NCBI GenBank assembly: GCA_004557455.1
Contig: SFDX01000001.1
Coordinates: forward strand, 1-64,000
DNA: 64,000 nucleotides
DNA from: Akkermansia muciniphila
GTDB taxonomy: Bacteria > Verrucomicrobiota > Verrucomicrobiia > Verrucomicrobiales > Akkermansiaceae
Direction of reading: 5' to 3'
Shown here: positions 42,891 through 52,004 of the stretch, one piece after another
How positions within the stretch are numbered: position 1 is the first letter of the stretch
How the letters are laid out: each line of letters begins with the position of its first letter
Made by a program: the position numbers and the translations under genes
The notes under the pieces: model-generated
Databases searched by the model: none
Told to the model about the DNA's origin: nothing
Seen by the model: only the letters and a program-made list of their open reading frames with translations

Positions 42891-45404
42891 TTATTCGCTC
42901 TTCTTTCCCTCCACGGTCAGGATGGTGCGGACGGCGTCGGGGGAGAGGAGGCGGCGGATGTAGGCGTTCATCTGCGGCAAAGTGACGGCTCGGAGTTGCT
43001 CGGGAAAGTGGAAAGTGTGTTCAGCACCCGTGCCGAGGATCTCGTCGAGGGCCAGGCCGGAGCAGATTGAGGAGGCGGATTGCAGGGTGGTCAGGTGTGT
43101 GGCGAGCAATCCGGATCGCATGCTTTCCAAGGCCTCAGCCGGCATGCCATCGCGGTAAATCTGCTCCAAGGTGCGTTGCAGGGCCGAGAGGGCAGCATCC
43201 TGTTTCTCCGGGGAGCAGCCGAGATAGAACAGGCGATAGCCGATATCCGTACCGGTAATACCGCTCGCCGCAGCGTAGTAGACCAGCCCCTGCTTCTCGC
43301 GGATCTCCTTGTAGAGGGGACCGGCCATATCATTGCACCAAGCGCGGAAGATGTCCTGCAACGGCTCATCCTCGGAACCAAACTTCATATCGGGAAGGGC
43401 CATCAGAATAACACTCTGCTCCTTGTCGAGCGAAAGGGACTCCATCGCTGCCTGTTGAGGAGGAGTGTTGACGCGCCCGGAAAGTGTACCGGTGGGCATG
43501 GAGGCGAAAAACTCGCATACCTGTTGCCGCACCGCTTCCGGGTCAATGTCGCCGACGACCGCCAGCACGGCATTGCCGCCGCAGAAGAGTCGGGCATGGT
43601 GAGCAGCCAGAGCCGCAGGGGTGAGACTGCGGACGCTCTCCTCCGTGCCGTCCGGGTGGTTGCCATAGCTGACCGGACCGTACATGAGCCGGCGAATGCG
43701 GCGTATCCCGCAGGAACGGGGATTCTCCTCAGCCTCTGCTATATTAGCCAACATGGACTCCTTCTCGGTCTCGACGGCTTTAGCGGGCAGCGTGGGGTGC
43801 AGGGCCACATCGGCCAGCAGCTCCAGCAGGGCACCGGTGTCCTCCTTCAACCCCTGCACGGAAAGACTGAGGGTATTGTTACCGCAGGTGCTGTTAATGC
43901 TGCCGCCCAGGTTTTCTGCCGCCGCAGCCACCTGCGCCTCGTTTCGGGTAGTCGTGCCCTTCAGCATGCACTCAGCGAGGAGTGTGGAGATACCCGCATC
44001 AGCAGCGTTCTCTGTGCGACAGCCGGCCTCGACGATCAGTGAGGCGTTCATCAAGGGCAGACGGCGGTCCACGAGAGTGACCAGCCGCAGGCCGTTGGGC
44101 AGCGTATGCACGGTGGGGCGATTCAGTTCGGCGGCCTGCGACTCGGATGCCTCTGCCGGATTGCTGCCCAAGGGATCCACACTCACCTCGCACAGACGCT
44201 CCGGAAGCAGGTAGGCACGGAGAACGCGCAACAGATCCGCCGTTGTCACTCGCGCGAGGGCAGAGTCCCATTCTTCCGCACTCTTCGGGTTGCGCCCACG
44301 GTGCCACATGTAGGCCAAGTCATCGGTCTGTCCCTTCACGGTGGCAAGACGCCGTATACGCATGGTTGCTATTTGTTTTCGTGCTCGCTCCACACCCTCG
44401 GCCAAATCCGCTTCCGTCAGCTCGGCGATGTAGTTCAGCATGGCATCCCGCAGCTCATCTCGTGTGTCTCGGTCGGTGTCGGCCTCTATCACAATGGCCC
44501 CCTCCCGGTCCCCACCATCGATGACGTAGGCATATACACTGTGCGCCATACTCAGGGTGTCATGGAAACGGCTGTAGAGCAGAGCGCAGCGCCCGACGCC
44601 GAGCAGATACGGAAGCAGAGCCAAGGGAGCGCGATCCGGGTGGTCGGCAGAGGGAATGCGCCAAGCGAGCATCAGGGTACTGGTCGGCTGCGCAAATTCG
44701 CGGCGGAAGAGGCGCGGTCCCCACTGGCGGGGCTCGTTCGGCAGCGGCGCACGCAGGGCGGGCATGCCTACGGGCACATCGGCGGTCTCCTCCGCTACGG
44801 CCGCAAAAACAGCCTCCGGATCCACATCACCGCCGATGCAAACGAACATGTTACTCGGCACATAGTTTTCGCGGTGATAGCGCACCATGTCGCAGTAAGT
44901 AACGGCATCAAAACGTTCCCGATAACCGATGACGGGATAACGGAGGGGATAACAATGATACAAGGTCTGCGACAAGGCTTGGTAGGCGACATCAAACGGA
45001 GAGTCGTTATACATGGCCATTTCGCGGCGGATCACCTCGCGCTCGCGCTCGAACTCATCCTCCGGGAAAGTAGGATGCAGCACAAGCTGCACCAAGAGGT
45101 GCAGGAAATCCCTCCAATGCTCAGCCGGGCCGTCAATATGGAACACGGTGCGGTCATAAGTGGTGTAGGCATTCCACTCCCCGCCCAAGGCAGACACGCG
45201 CTCATTGAGTTCCGTCCCCGTATACTCCCCTGCGCCCTTGAATACCATGTGCTCCAGCAGGTGAGAGACACCTGCCCCCGCATGCACCCCCTCGTACATC
45301 GAACCCGTCTTGACCCACACCTGCACCGATACCAGCGGCAGAGCATGCTGCTCCGTCACCACTGTTTCCAGACCGTTACGGCAACACCGGAAAGAATAAT
45401 TCAT
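42891..45404 (-). CDS. M16-family zinc peptidase (pitrilysin/insulinase type)
   Basis: 837 aa, made of two M16 halves. The inverted zinc motif HLLEH is at about residues 48-52 (context AGVSHLLEHMVFKG), with the downstream glutamate region EREVIRREM near 125-135. The C-terminal half (from about residue 420) is the usual inactive M16_C repeat pair, including PSVLLADVALHP-like LLADVALHPTLPAKA. The start is at ATG 45404 (MNYSFRCC), right after the promoter; the open frame continues upstream into the kbl gene, but that part is not protein-like. No signal peptide, so probably cytosolic. Confidence 0.9.
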   Translation of the reverse strand: MNYSFRCCRNGLETVVTEQHALPLVSVQVWVKTGSMYEGVHAGAGVSHLLEHMVFKGAGEYTGTELNERVSALGGEWNAYTTYDRTVFHIDGPAEHWRDFLHLLVQLVLHPTFPEDEFEREREVIRREMAMYNDSPFDVAYQALSQTLYHCYPLRYPVIGYRERFDAVTYCDMVRYHRENYVPSNMFVCIGGDVDPEAVFAAVAEETADVPVGMPALRAPLPNEPRQWGPRLFRREFAQPTSTLMLAWRIPSADHPDRAPLALLPYLLGVGRCALLYSRFHDTLSMAHSVYAYVIDGGDREGAIVIEADTDRDTRDELRDAMLNYIAELTEADLAEGVERARKQIATMRIRRLATVKGQTDDLAYMWHRGRNPKSAEEWDSALARVTTADLLRVLRAYLLPERLCEVSVDPLGSNPAEASESQAAELNRPTVHTLPNGLRLVTLVDRRLPLMNASLIVEAGCRTENAADAGISTLLAECMLKGTTTRNEAQVAAAAENLGGSINSTCGNNTLSLSVQGLKEDTGALLELLADVALHPTLPAKAVETEKESMLANIAEAEENPRSCGIRRIRRLMYGPVSYGNHPDGTEESVRSLTPAALAAHHARLFCGGNAVLAVVGDIDPEAVRQQVCEFFASMPTGTLSGRVNTPPQQAAMESLSLDKEQSVILMALPDMKFGSEDEPLQDIFRAWCNDMAGPLYKEIREKQGLVYYAAASGITGTDIGYRLFYLGCSPEKQDAALSALQRTLEQIYRDGMPAEALESMRSGLLATHLTTLQSASSICSGLALDEILGTGAEHTFHFPEQLRAVTLPQMNAYIRRLLSPDAVRTILTVEGKKSE

Positions 45405-45411
45405 GCCGGAC

Positions 45412-45440
45412 GTTATAGCACACCGCACAGCACGTCGCAA
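45412..45440 (-). promoter_or_regulatory. Promoter of the M16 peptidase gene, leaderless spacing
   Basis: On the minus strand: TTGCGA (45435-45440), a 17-bp spacer, TATAAC (45412-45417), then 7 nt to ATG 45404. Confidence 0.65.
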
Positions 45441-45516
45441 GTATTTTTTGCTGCATACACAACACCGCCCGCTCGGTGGAACCGGGCGGACGGCGGGAAA
45501 AATAGGCGGGTGGCCT

Positions 45517-46716
45517 TTACTTGATGAGCCCGAGCTCGCGGCCTGCCTGGGCGAAAGCCCCGATGGCGCGGTCCAGTTGCTCCGTGGTGTGAGCCGCGGA
45601 GATCTGGGTGCGGATGCGGGCCTGGTTCTTGGGCACCACGGGGTAGAAGAAGCCCATGGCGTACACACCGAGCTCGAGCAGGCGGGCGCTCATCTTCTGG
45701 GAGAGCGCGGCATCGCCGATCATGACGGGCACGATGGCGTGGCCGGCACCGGCGAGGTTGAAGCCGCACTGCTCCATGCCCTTGCGGAAGTAGGCAGCGT
45801 TGCTCTGCACGCGCTCGGTCAGCTCGGTGGAGGCCTCCAGCATGTCCAGCACCTTGATGGTGGTGGCAGCGATGGCGGGCATCACAGAGTTGGAGAACAG
45901 GTACGGACGAGCCTTCTGACGCAGCACGTCAATAATCTCCTTCTTGGCGGAAACATAGCCACCGGAGGCGCCGCCCAGGGCCTTGCCGAAGGTACCGGAG
46001 GTGATGTCAATCTTGCCGAAGAGACCGCAGTGCTCGTGCGTGCCGCGGCCGCGCTTGCCGAGCACACCCGTGGCGTGCGACTCATCGAAGTGCACCAGCG
46101 CACCGTACTTCTCAGCCAGAGCGTGGATCTTGTCCAGCGAGGCAATGATGCCGTCCATGGAGAACACACCGTCCGTGGAAATCATGATGGTGCGGGCACC
46201 GGCCGCCTTGGCCTCCTGCAGCTTAGCCTCCAAGTCCGCCATGTCGTTGTTGGCGTAGCGATAACGGGCAGCCTTGCAGAGACGCACACCGTCGATGATG
46301 GAAGCGTGGTTCAGCGAGTCGGAGATGATGGCGTCCTCCTTGTCCAGCAGAGCCCCGAAGAGGCCGCCGTTGGCATCGAAGCAGGAACCGAAGAGGATGG
46401 TGTCCTCCGTACCGAGGAAGGCGCTGAGGCGCTCCTCCAGCTGTTGATGCAGGGTCTGGGTGCCGCAGATGAAACGGACGGAAGCCATACCGAAGCCCCA
46501 CTTATCGATGGCCTCTTTGGCGGCCTTCTCGAGCTCGGGGTGGTTGGCGAGGCCCAGGTAGTTGTTGGCGCACATGTTGATGACACGGCTGCCATCCTTC
46601 AGGCCCACCTCAGAGAACTGCGGGGTGGCGATGTAGCGCTCCTGCTTGAACAGACCGGCAGCCTTCAGCCCCTCCAGATCCGTTACCAATCGATTCTTGA
46701 ATTCTTCGTTGTACAT
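45517..46716 (-). CDS. kbl: Glycine C-acetyltransferase (2-amino-3-ketobutyrate CoA ligase)
   Basis: A PLP enzyme of the alpha-oxoamine synthase group. It splits 2-amino-3-ketobutyrate with CoA to glycine and acetyl-CoA in threonine breakdown. 399 aa, the exact family length. The PLP lysine lies in TFGKALGGASGGY, and DESHATGVLGKRGRG and NANGGLFGAL segments are intact. The usual partner, threonine dehydrogenase, is not in this window. 8-amino-7-oxononanoate synthase is a relative, but the length and the CANNYLGLANHP opening favour Kbl. Confidence 0.92.
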   Translation of the reverse strand: MYNEEFKNRLVTDLEGLKAAGLFKQERYIATPQFSEVGLKDGSRVINMCANNYLGLANHPELEKAAKEAIDKWGFGMASVRFICGTQTLHQQLEERLSAFLGTEDTILFGSCFDANGGLFGALLDKEDAIISDSLNHASIIDGVRLCKAARYRYANNDMADLEAKLQEAKAAGARTIMISTDGVFSMDGIIASLDKIHALAEKYGALVHFDESHATGVLGKRGRGTHEHCGLFGKIDITSGTFGKALGGASGGYVSAKKEIIDVLRQKARPYLFSNSVMPAIAATTIKVLDMLEASTELTERVQSNAAYFRKGMEQCGFNLAGAGHAIVPVMIGDAALSQKMSARLLELGVYAMGFFYPVVPKNQARIRTQISAAHTTEQLDRAIGAFAQAGRELGLIK

Positions 46717-46748
46717 AGAAAATCAGGGGGTCTGCAACACCCCGCCAC

Positions 46749-46777
46749 ATTATACACCCCTGCGAGCGCGGTGTCAA
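46749..46777 (-). promoter_or_regulatory. Consensus promoter of kbl
   Basis: On the minus strand: TTGACA (46772-46777), a 17-bp spacer and TATAAT (46749-46754), a perfect match in both boxes. The leader is about 25-30 nt. Confidence 0.8.
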
Positions 46778-46803
46778 TCCCGCACCCTCGAATTCCGGGG
46801 CAT

Positions 46804-46841
46804 AAAAAGCGGGCAACGGCAGAGAAAGTCCGTTGCCCGCT
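46804..46841 (-). terminator. Intrinsic terminator after the ankyrin gene
   Basis: On the minus strand, AGCGGGCAACGG pairs with CCGTTGCCCGCT (12 bp, loop 10 nt), then a T run (46804-46808 complement). It closes the ilvD-transporter-ankyrin transcript. Confidence 0.8.
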
Positions 46842-46865
46842 GCAAGTGCTGTCAGGAATGGAGGC

Positions 46866-48014
46866 TTACTGCTCTGCCGGGGCAGGCTGAGGTTCGGCAG
46901 GGACAGGCTGAGACTCGGCAGGGTCAGGCTGAGACTCGGCGGGGGCCTGCTTCAGAGCCTCGGTAGCCGCTCGCATATCCGCAGCAGCCTTCTTCATCTC
47001 CTCGGTGGCCGTCTTGAGGGCCTCCGTAGCCTGTTTCATGGCCTCGAGAGCATTATCCTCCTCGGTGGCGGGCTCCTCTTCCTTAGCCGCGTCATCCTTA
47101 CGCTTCTTCAGGGCCGCGGCCAGAGCGTCCGCGCGGAGCTTATCCCACGCTGCCACGGTGGCCTCGCGATCAGCCGCAGGGGGAGCGGTAAGCAAACGGA
47201 CCGTAGTAGCGTAGCTCAAAGAGCGGGACTCTGAGTAGATGAGCGCGTAGAGGGTGCTGTTGCGCTTGTTGTAAGCATCCTTCTGTTTGGCAGCCAAGGC
47301 AGCGGCCTTGCCGTCCGTATCCTTGCAGCCGTAGCCCAGCAGCAGTTGCACAACGCGATCGTTACCGCGCATGGCTGCCAATTGCAGCGGAGTGTAACCG
47401 TTGCCTTCCGGCTGATCCGGGTCCAGCCCGGCCTTGATGAGCTCCAAGCTCACAAAGGGCATACCGCTCCAAGCAGCCCAGTGCAGTGCCGTCCAGCCGT
47501 CTTTGTCCTTGGCCTGTATATCGATACCTTTGATAGCCAGCAGCTTCTCCAGGTAGAACAGGCGGTCCACATCCTTCGTGATGACAGGGGCTTCCGCCTC
47601 ATCATCCTCAACGCGCTTGATGCCGTCCACGGGGGTCGGATCGTTGAAGTTGCTGTAGGCCGCCCACATCAGCGGGGTGCGCTTATTGTGGTCGGCGCTG
47701 TTCACAAAATCCGCCAGTTCCTCGGGCGTGCGTTTCTTATCCTTGTCGGACTTGGAGGCATCCTCGTACAGCTCCTTGGCGAAGGCTTCGTCCTGCAGGA
47801 CACCGGATTTGTCCGGCGTGATCTTGCCCTTGAGAATGAGGGAGTTGAGGGCATCCGTATCGCTGTGCACCTCAAAGGGCTTCATGGCCATCTTGCAGAG
47901 CCAGCCCAGGGTTCCCATCACCGCGAGCAGGATGATCATGTCGCGGATGATGATATTCCACTGCGGTTTCTGCTCGCTCGTGGCTTCCGTCTCGCTCTTT
48001 TGATTTTCAGACAT
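46866..48014 (-). CDS. Membrane-anchored ankyrin-repeat protein
   Basis: 382 residues. One N-terminal membrane helix (about 23-43, MIILLAVMGTLGWLCKMAM) without cleavage site suggests a type II anchor with the body outside the cytoplasm. Three or so ankyrin repeats follow (RTPLMWAAYS, GWTALHWAAWSGM, GYTPLQLAAMRGNDRVVQLLL), then a helical Glu/Lys coiled coil (about 290-350). The tail consists of PAESQP-like repeats, encoded by near-identical 21-bp DNA repeats around 46889-46945. It lies 21 bp after a peptide-transporter gene. Its binding partner is unknown. Confidence 0.8.
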   Translation of the reverse strand: MSENQKSETEATSEQKPQWNIIIRDMIILLAVMGTLGWLCKMAMKPFEVHSDTDALNSLILKGKITPDKSGVLQDEAFAKELYEDASKSDKDKKRTPEELADFVNSADHNKRTPLMWAAYSNFNDPTPVDGIKRVEDDEAEAPVITKDVDRLFYLEKLLAIKGIDIQAKDKDGWTALHWAAWSGMPFVSLELIKAGLDPDQPEGNGYTPLQLAAMRGNDRVVQLLLGYGCKDTDGKAAALAAKQKDAYNKRNSTLYALIYSESRSLSYATTVRLLTAPPAADREATVAAWDKLRADALAAALKKRKDDAAKEEEPATEEDNALEAMKQATEALKTATEEMKKAAADMRAATEALKQAPAESQPDPAESQPVPAEPQPAPAEQ

Positions 48015-48035
48015 GGTGAAAAGTAGGGTTCGGGG

Positions 48036-49499
48036 TTATGCTTGCTCGGTTGTTTCCTTGTTCTCCTCGGCGGGGGCACTGCCGCTGTCTTCCTCCGGGC
48101 GGTCGGAGACAAAGCTGTCCTTGGTCAGGATGATGGCCAGCGGCGAGATGACAGCAATGACCAAGTAGATGGACCACATGAACTCCGGCGAGTTCCAGAA
48201 GCCGATATGCCCGGTGTCCATCTTGGCGGCAATGCCGTCGTAGCAGAAATAGGTGACCAGCAGACCGCCGACCACGCCGTTGATGGGTTTGGCGATGAAC
48301 ATCGGCAGGGCGGAAAGAGACATGTACGAGGCCACCTTATCCTTCGGTGCCACACGCGCCACATACTCCGTAAAGCGCGGGGAGAAGAGCAGCTCGCCGA
48401 TACCGAAGACGATGATCTGCAAAGTGATGGCTACAAAGTAGGCCTGCGGAAGGGTGCTGATGCCCGGCACCACGAAGAACCACTCTGCCGGGATGGCCAT
48501 GAGCACCAGCGAGAAGGCAGAAATGGACATACCGTATATCATCAGCTTGACGGTGGAGTACTTGTTGATGATGGGGATGATGAGAATGAGCCCCGTCACG
48601 ATGATGATGGGGTTGATGGCGTTCATGGCGCCCAGGTCGAAGTCCTCGCCCACCGTGCGGGAGTAGTACTGCGGCATCACCAGGAATTGCAGCGTGAACA
48701 CCAAGCGCACACCGAGGGTAAGCACCAAGAAGACGATGAGCTTTTGGAAGGCGCGCTCACGGGCAACTTCCAGAATCAGCCCCAGCGGGCTGCGGCGGGC
48801 TGCTTGCCCTTTCTGCTGCTTCTCCTCCGGCACGGCGTAGAAGTCTTCATCCACAAAGCGGGTGAAAATGAACGCGATGGCGCTGCAGCAGGTGCCGAAG
48901 TTGATGATCCAGAACAAGCCCTTCACGGGGTCGATCTTCAACAGGGGCCCAATGACTACCAGACCTGCCAGAATGGCACCGATGTTCATGAAGAGGTAGT
49001 AGAAATTGAAGCCCGTGGGCCGTGATCGCAGGGTCGTGAAGCGTCGGATGGAGGTGCTGATACACGGGCTCATGAACGCCGTACCGAAGGACATGATACC
49101 GATGCCGAGCATCACGATGAAACGGGTATTCTCGTGCGTCATGTTGAACAGAGACGTACCCAAATCCGTGCCGAAGCCCAAGAGCAATCGGCCCGTGATG
49201 AGGATGGAGAAGCCGATGAGGTAGGTGCGTTTCAGTCCGATGATGTCGCAGATGGTACCGACTGCAAACACAAACAGGGAGAGGAAGAGGGTGTACATGC
49301 CCACCCAGAAGGCAGCGTCCGCATCCTTGAAGCCGCAGTATTTAATCAGGAACAACACAAAGATGTTGATCATGGAGAAATACGCCAGGCCGTCGAAGAA
49401 CTGGATGAAGTTGGTCAGCCAAAAGTTCTGCCCGCAGTCCTTCAGTACGCCGAACTCAGAGAAGTAGCGTACCAGAAAATTCTGTTTCTTGTCGTTCAT
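48036..49499 (-). CDS. MFS peptide transporter, POT/PTR2-like
   Basis: 487 residues with about 12 membrane helices. The POT signature region is visible as GFNFYYLFMNIGAILAG, and SPCISTSIRRF fits the helix 4-5 loop. This family brings di- and tripeptides in with protons. A C-terminal Glu/Ala-rich tail (EEDSGSAPAEENKE) is extra. The gene sits 21 bp after ilvD and 21 bp before the ankyrin gene, so the three form one transcript. Peptide uptake fits a proteolytic, mucin-using lifestyle; that is inference. Confidence 0.8.
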   Translation of the reverse strand: MNDKKQNFLVRYFSEFGVLKDCGQNFWLTNFIQFFDGLAYFSMINIFVLFLIKYCGFKDADAAFWVGMYTLFLSLFVFAVGTICDIIGLKRTYLIGFSILITGRLLLGFGTDLGTSLFNMTHENTRFIVMLGIGIMSFGTAFMSPCISTSIRRFTTLRSRPTGFNFYYLFMNIGAILAGLVVIGPLLKIDPVKGLFWIINFGTCCSAIAFIFTRFVDEDFYAVPEEKQQKGQAARRSPLGLILEVARERAFQKLIVFLVLTLGVRLVFTLQFLVMPQYYSRTVGEDFDLGAMNAINPIIIVTGLILIIPIINKYSTVKLMIYGMSISAFSLVLMAIPAEWFFVVPGISTLPQAYFVAITLQIIVFGIGELLFSPRFTEYVARVAPKDKVASYMSLSALPMFIAKPINGVVGGLLVTYFCYDGIAAKMDTGHIGFWNSPEFMWSIYLVIAVISPLAIILTKDSFVSDRPEEDSGSAPAEENKETTEQA

Positions 49500-49520
49500 G
49501 AGCGTGTCTGTGGTCGTGGG

Positions 49521-51188
49521 TTATGAAAGGATGGCTCCCTTGGAGGCGTTGGTGGCCAGCTTGCGGTAGCGTTTCAGCCATTTGCTGTCAATTTCCTGCA
49601 TGGTCGGTTGCCATACAGCGCGGCGGGCAGCTATCTCTTCGTCGCTCAGCTCGACGTTCATCGTGCGGGCCGGGATGTCGATGGAGATAATGTCCCCATC
49701 CTTCAGAAGGCCGATGAGTCCGCCTTCCGCAGCCTCCGGGGAGACGTGGCCGATGCAGGCGCCGTGCGTGGCACCGGAGAAGCGTCCGTCCGTGATGAGG
49801 GCGACGCTGTTGCCCAAGCCTTTACCCATGATGTAACTGGTGGGGGCGAGCATCTCCTGCATGCCGGGACCACCCTTCGGACCTTCGTTACGGATGACAA
49901 CGACGTCGCCGGCTTTCACTTTGTCTGCCAGAATGCCGGCGCAGGCTTCCTCTTGGCTCTCGAAGATAACAGCCGGACCGCGGTGTACCAGCATCTCGGG
50001 CAACACGCCGGCTTTCTTGACGATGGCTCCCTGTTCGGCCAAGTTGCCGAAGAGAACGGCCAGTCCACCGTCAGCTGCGTAAGCATTTTCAATCGGGCGG
50101 ATCACTCGGGCATCCTGCGTGCTCAGGCCTTCCATCTGCTCGCCCAGCGTCTTGCCGCTCACGGTGGGGGTGTCGGTGTGCAGCAGACCGGGCTTGCGGT
50201 TTATCTCGGCGAGGATGGTCATGATGCCGCCTGCGCGGAGCACATCGTGCATGTGCCAGTGGGAGCTGGGGGCCACCTTACAGATGTTCGGGGTGAGCTT
50301 GGAGATTTCGTCGATGCGGCGCAGGTCGTAGTCCAGCCCGGCTTCTGCGGCGAAGGCCAGCGTATGCAGCACGGTGTTGGAGGAACCGCCCATGGCCATG
50401 TCGCAGGTGAAGACGTTGTCAATGCTCGCCTCGGTAATGAGGTCGCGGGGCAGCGGGCCGCCTTGCTTGGCCATCTCCACAGCGCGGCGCGCGGCGGCTT
50501 TCCAGAGCTCCTTGCGCTCCGCAGAGAGCGCGGAGAGTGTTCCGTTGCCCGGCAGGGCCAAGCCCAGCACCTCGCACAGGCAGTTCATGGAGTTAGCGGT
50601 GAACATTCCGGAGCAGCTTCCCGCGCCGGGGCAGGCGTGGCACTCGACGTAGTGCAGCTCCTCGGGGCTGATTTTGCCGGCCGTGCAGGCCGCTACGGCC
50701 TCGAACACGCTGTTCAGGTCCAGATCCTCTCCGTTGCGTCCCTTGCCCACAGCCATCGGGCCGCCGGAGCAGAAGATGGTCGGGATGTTGCAGCGCAGCG
50801 CGCCCATCACCATGCCGGGGACGATTTTGTCACAATTCGGGATACAGATGCAGGCATCGAAAGCATGGGCGGAGAGCATTGTCTCTACGCTGTCAGCAAT
50901 CAGTTCACGGCTCGCGAGGGAGAACTTCATGCCTCGGTGGGCCATTGCTATCCCATCACACACGCCGATGAGATTGAACTCGATGGGGGTACCGCCTGCG
51001 CGGCGCACTTCTTCTTTGATGAGCTCTGCCACCTTGTTCAGGTGAACATGCCCCGGAATCACTTCATTGAACGAGTTGCAGATCGCTATGAAGGGCTTGT
51101 TTATATCTTCATCGCTCATGCCCGTCGCCCGCATGAGGCTGCGGTGAGGGGCACGTTCGATGCCGGCTTTGGTTCTGTCTGACAGCAT
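49521..51188 (-). CDS. ilvD: Dihydroxy-acid dehydratase
   Basis: The third enzyme of valine, isoleucine and leucine synthesis, dehydrating 2,3-dihydroxy acids to 2-keto acids. 555 aa, normal length. The iron-sulfur cysteines lie in AICNSFNE, IPNCDKI and ECHACPGAGSCSGMF; the C-terminal half has TDGRFSGATHGACIGHVSPEA. A TAAAAT -10 (51198-51203) lies 9 nt from the ATG, with a poor -35 (TGGTAA). The ilvE gene of the same pathway is about 11 kb away on the other strand. Confidence 0.97.
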   Translation of the reverse strand: MLSDRTKAGIERAPHRSLMRATGMSDEDINKPFIAICNSFNEVIPGHVHLNKVAELIKEEVRRAGGTPIEFNLIGVCDGIAMAHRGMKFSLASRELIADSVETMLSAHAFDACICIPNCDKIVPGMVMGALRCNIPTIFCSGGPMAVGKGRNGEDLDLNSVFEAVAACTAGKISPEELHYVECHACPGAGSCSGMFTANSMNCLCEVLGLALPGNGTLSALSAERKELWKAAARRAVEMAKQGGPLPRDLITEASIDNVFTCDMAMGGSSNTVLHTLAFAAEAGLDYDLRRIDEISKLTPNICKVAPSSHWHMHDVLRAGGIMTILAEINRKPGLLHTDTPTVSGKTLGEQMEGLSTQDARVIRPIENAYAADGGLAVLFGNLAEQGAIVKKAGVLPEMLVHRGPAVIFESQEEACAGILADKVKAGDVVVIRNEGPKGGPGMQEMLAPTSYIMGKGLGNSVALITDGRFSGATHGACIGHVSPEAAEGGLIGLLKDGDIISIDIPARTMNVELSDEEIAARRAVWQPTMQEIDSKWLKRYRKLATNASKGAILS

Positions 51189-51274
51189 AGCGCGCGGATT
51201 TTAGCACATTCCGCGCCGCATTACCAGCCGAAAATTCAGGATAGCGAGTCATCATCCCCCGCTCTACCCCTCTC

Positions 51275-51868
51275 TCACGCCTTCCCCGCGAACATCTTTT
51301 CGACATATTTAGCAATCATGTCGACCTCGATGTTCACCACGGTTCCGGGTTGGTAGGTGTGCATGTTTGTGGCCTCCCAAGTGTGCGGAATGATCCAGAA
51401 TTCCAGCACATTATCCGGCAAAATGTTCGCAATGGTCAGAGAGATGCCGTCGATGGCGATGCTCCCCTTGTCGATGACGTAGCGTGCATATTCCTGAGGA
51501 ACCCGAATCCGCACGCAATGGTCCTGCCCCACCGGTTCTACAGACACCACCTCTGCCGTAGTATCCACATGCCCCATCACAAAATGGCCTCCGAACCGCC
51601 CGTTGCCGCCCATCGCACGCTCCAGGTTGCACTCCGCCCCCGGCGCCAGTTTCCCCAGCCCCGTCACCCGCAGCGTCTGCGTCAACAAGTCGAATTCTAC
51701 CTCTTCCCCCTCAATCTTGTCCGCCGTCAGGCAGCACCCGTTCACCGCCACAGAATCGCCCCGCTGCAACTCCCCCGCAAACGGCACCCGCACCGTATAC
51801 CGCGCACCCTGCGCAATAGGCTCCTTCTTCATCACCTGTCCCGTGCACTCTACTAATCCCGTAAACAT
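51275..51868 (-). CDS. ribE: Riboflavin synthase, alpha subunit
   Basis: Converts two 6,7-dimethyl-8-ribityllumazine molecules to riboflavin. 197 aa with two lumazine-binding repeats: MFTGLVECTGQV to about residue 90, and FGGHFVMGHVDTTAEV to the end. Conserved VNGCCLT and IDGISLT segments are present in each half. The standard length and start make it complete. It has a clean promoter but no FMN riboswitch: the -10 box is only 6 nt from the ATG. The other rib genes are not in the window. Confidence 0.96.
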   Translation of the reverse strand: MFTGLVECTGQVMKKEPIAQGARYTVRVPFAGELQRGDSVAVNGCCLTADKIEGEEVEFDLLTQTLRVTGLGKLAPGAECNLERAMGGNGRFGGHFVMGHVDTTAEVVSVEPVGQDHCVRIRVPQEYARYVIDKGSIAIDGISLTIANILPDNVLEFWIIPHTWEATNMHTYQPGTVVNIEVDMIAKYVEKMFAGKA

Positions 51869-51874
51869 ACCCCC

Positions 51875-51903
51875 AGTCTACCACACCCCCCCCTACCCCG
51901 CAA
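51875..51903 (-). promoter_or_regulatory. Promoter of ribE, leaderless spacing
   Basis: On the minus strand: TTGCGG (51898-51903), a 17-bp spacer, TAGACT (51875-51880), then 6 nt to ATG 51868. Confidence 0.62.
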
Positions 51904-52004
51904 GCCCCTTTTCCGTCACCACCCCACTCTCAAGTACTACACGCAAAGCACCCGACACGGTGCGAAACCGGGCCGGGTGCGAGGAAATAGGGGATGCAGC
52001 TTAA

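Noticed and set aside
45405..45668. Upstream extension of the M16 peptidase frame into the kbl gene
   Set aside because: A promoter lies directly before ATG 45404, and the extension overlaps the well-supported C-terminus of kbl.
51869..52004. FMN riboswitch before ribE
   Set aside because: The promoter sits 6 nt from the start codon, leaving no leader for a riboswitch.
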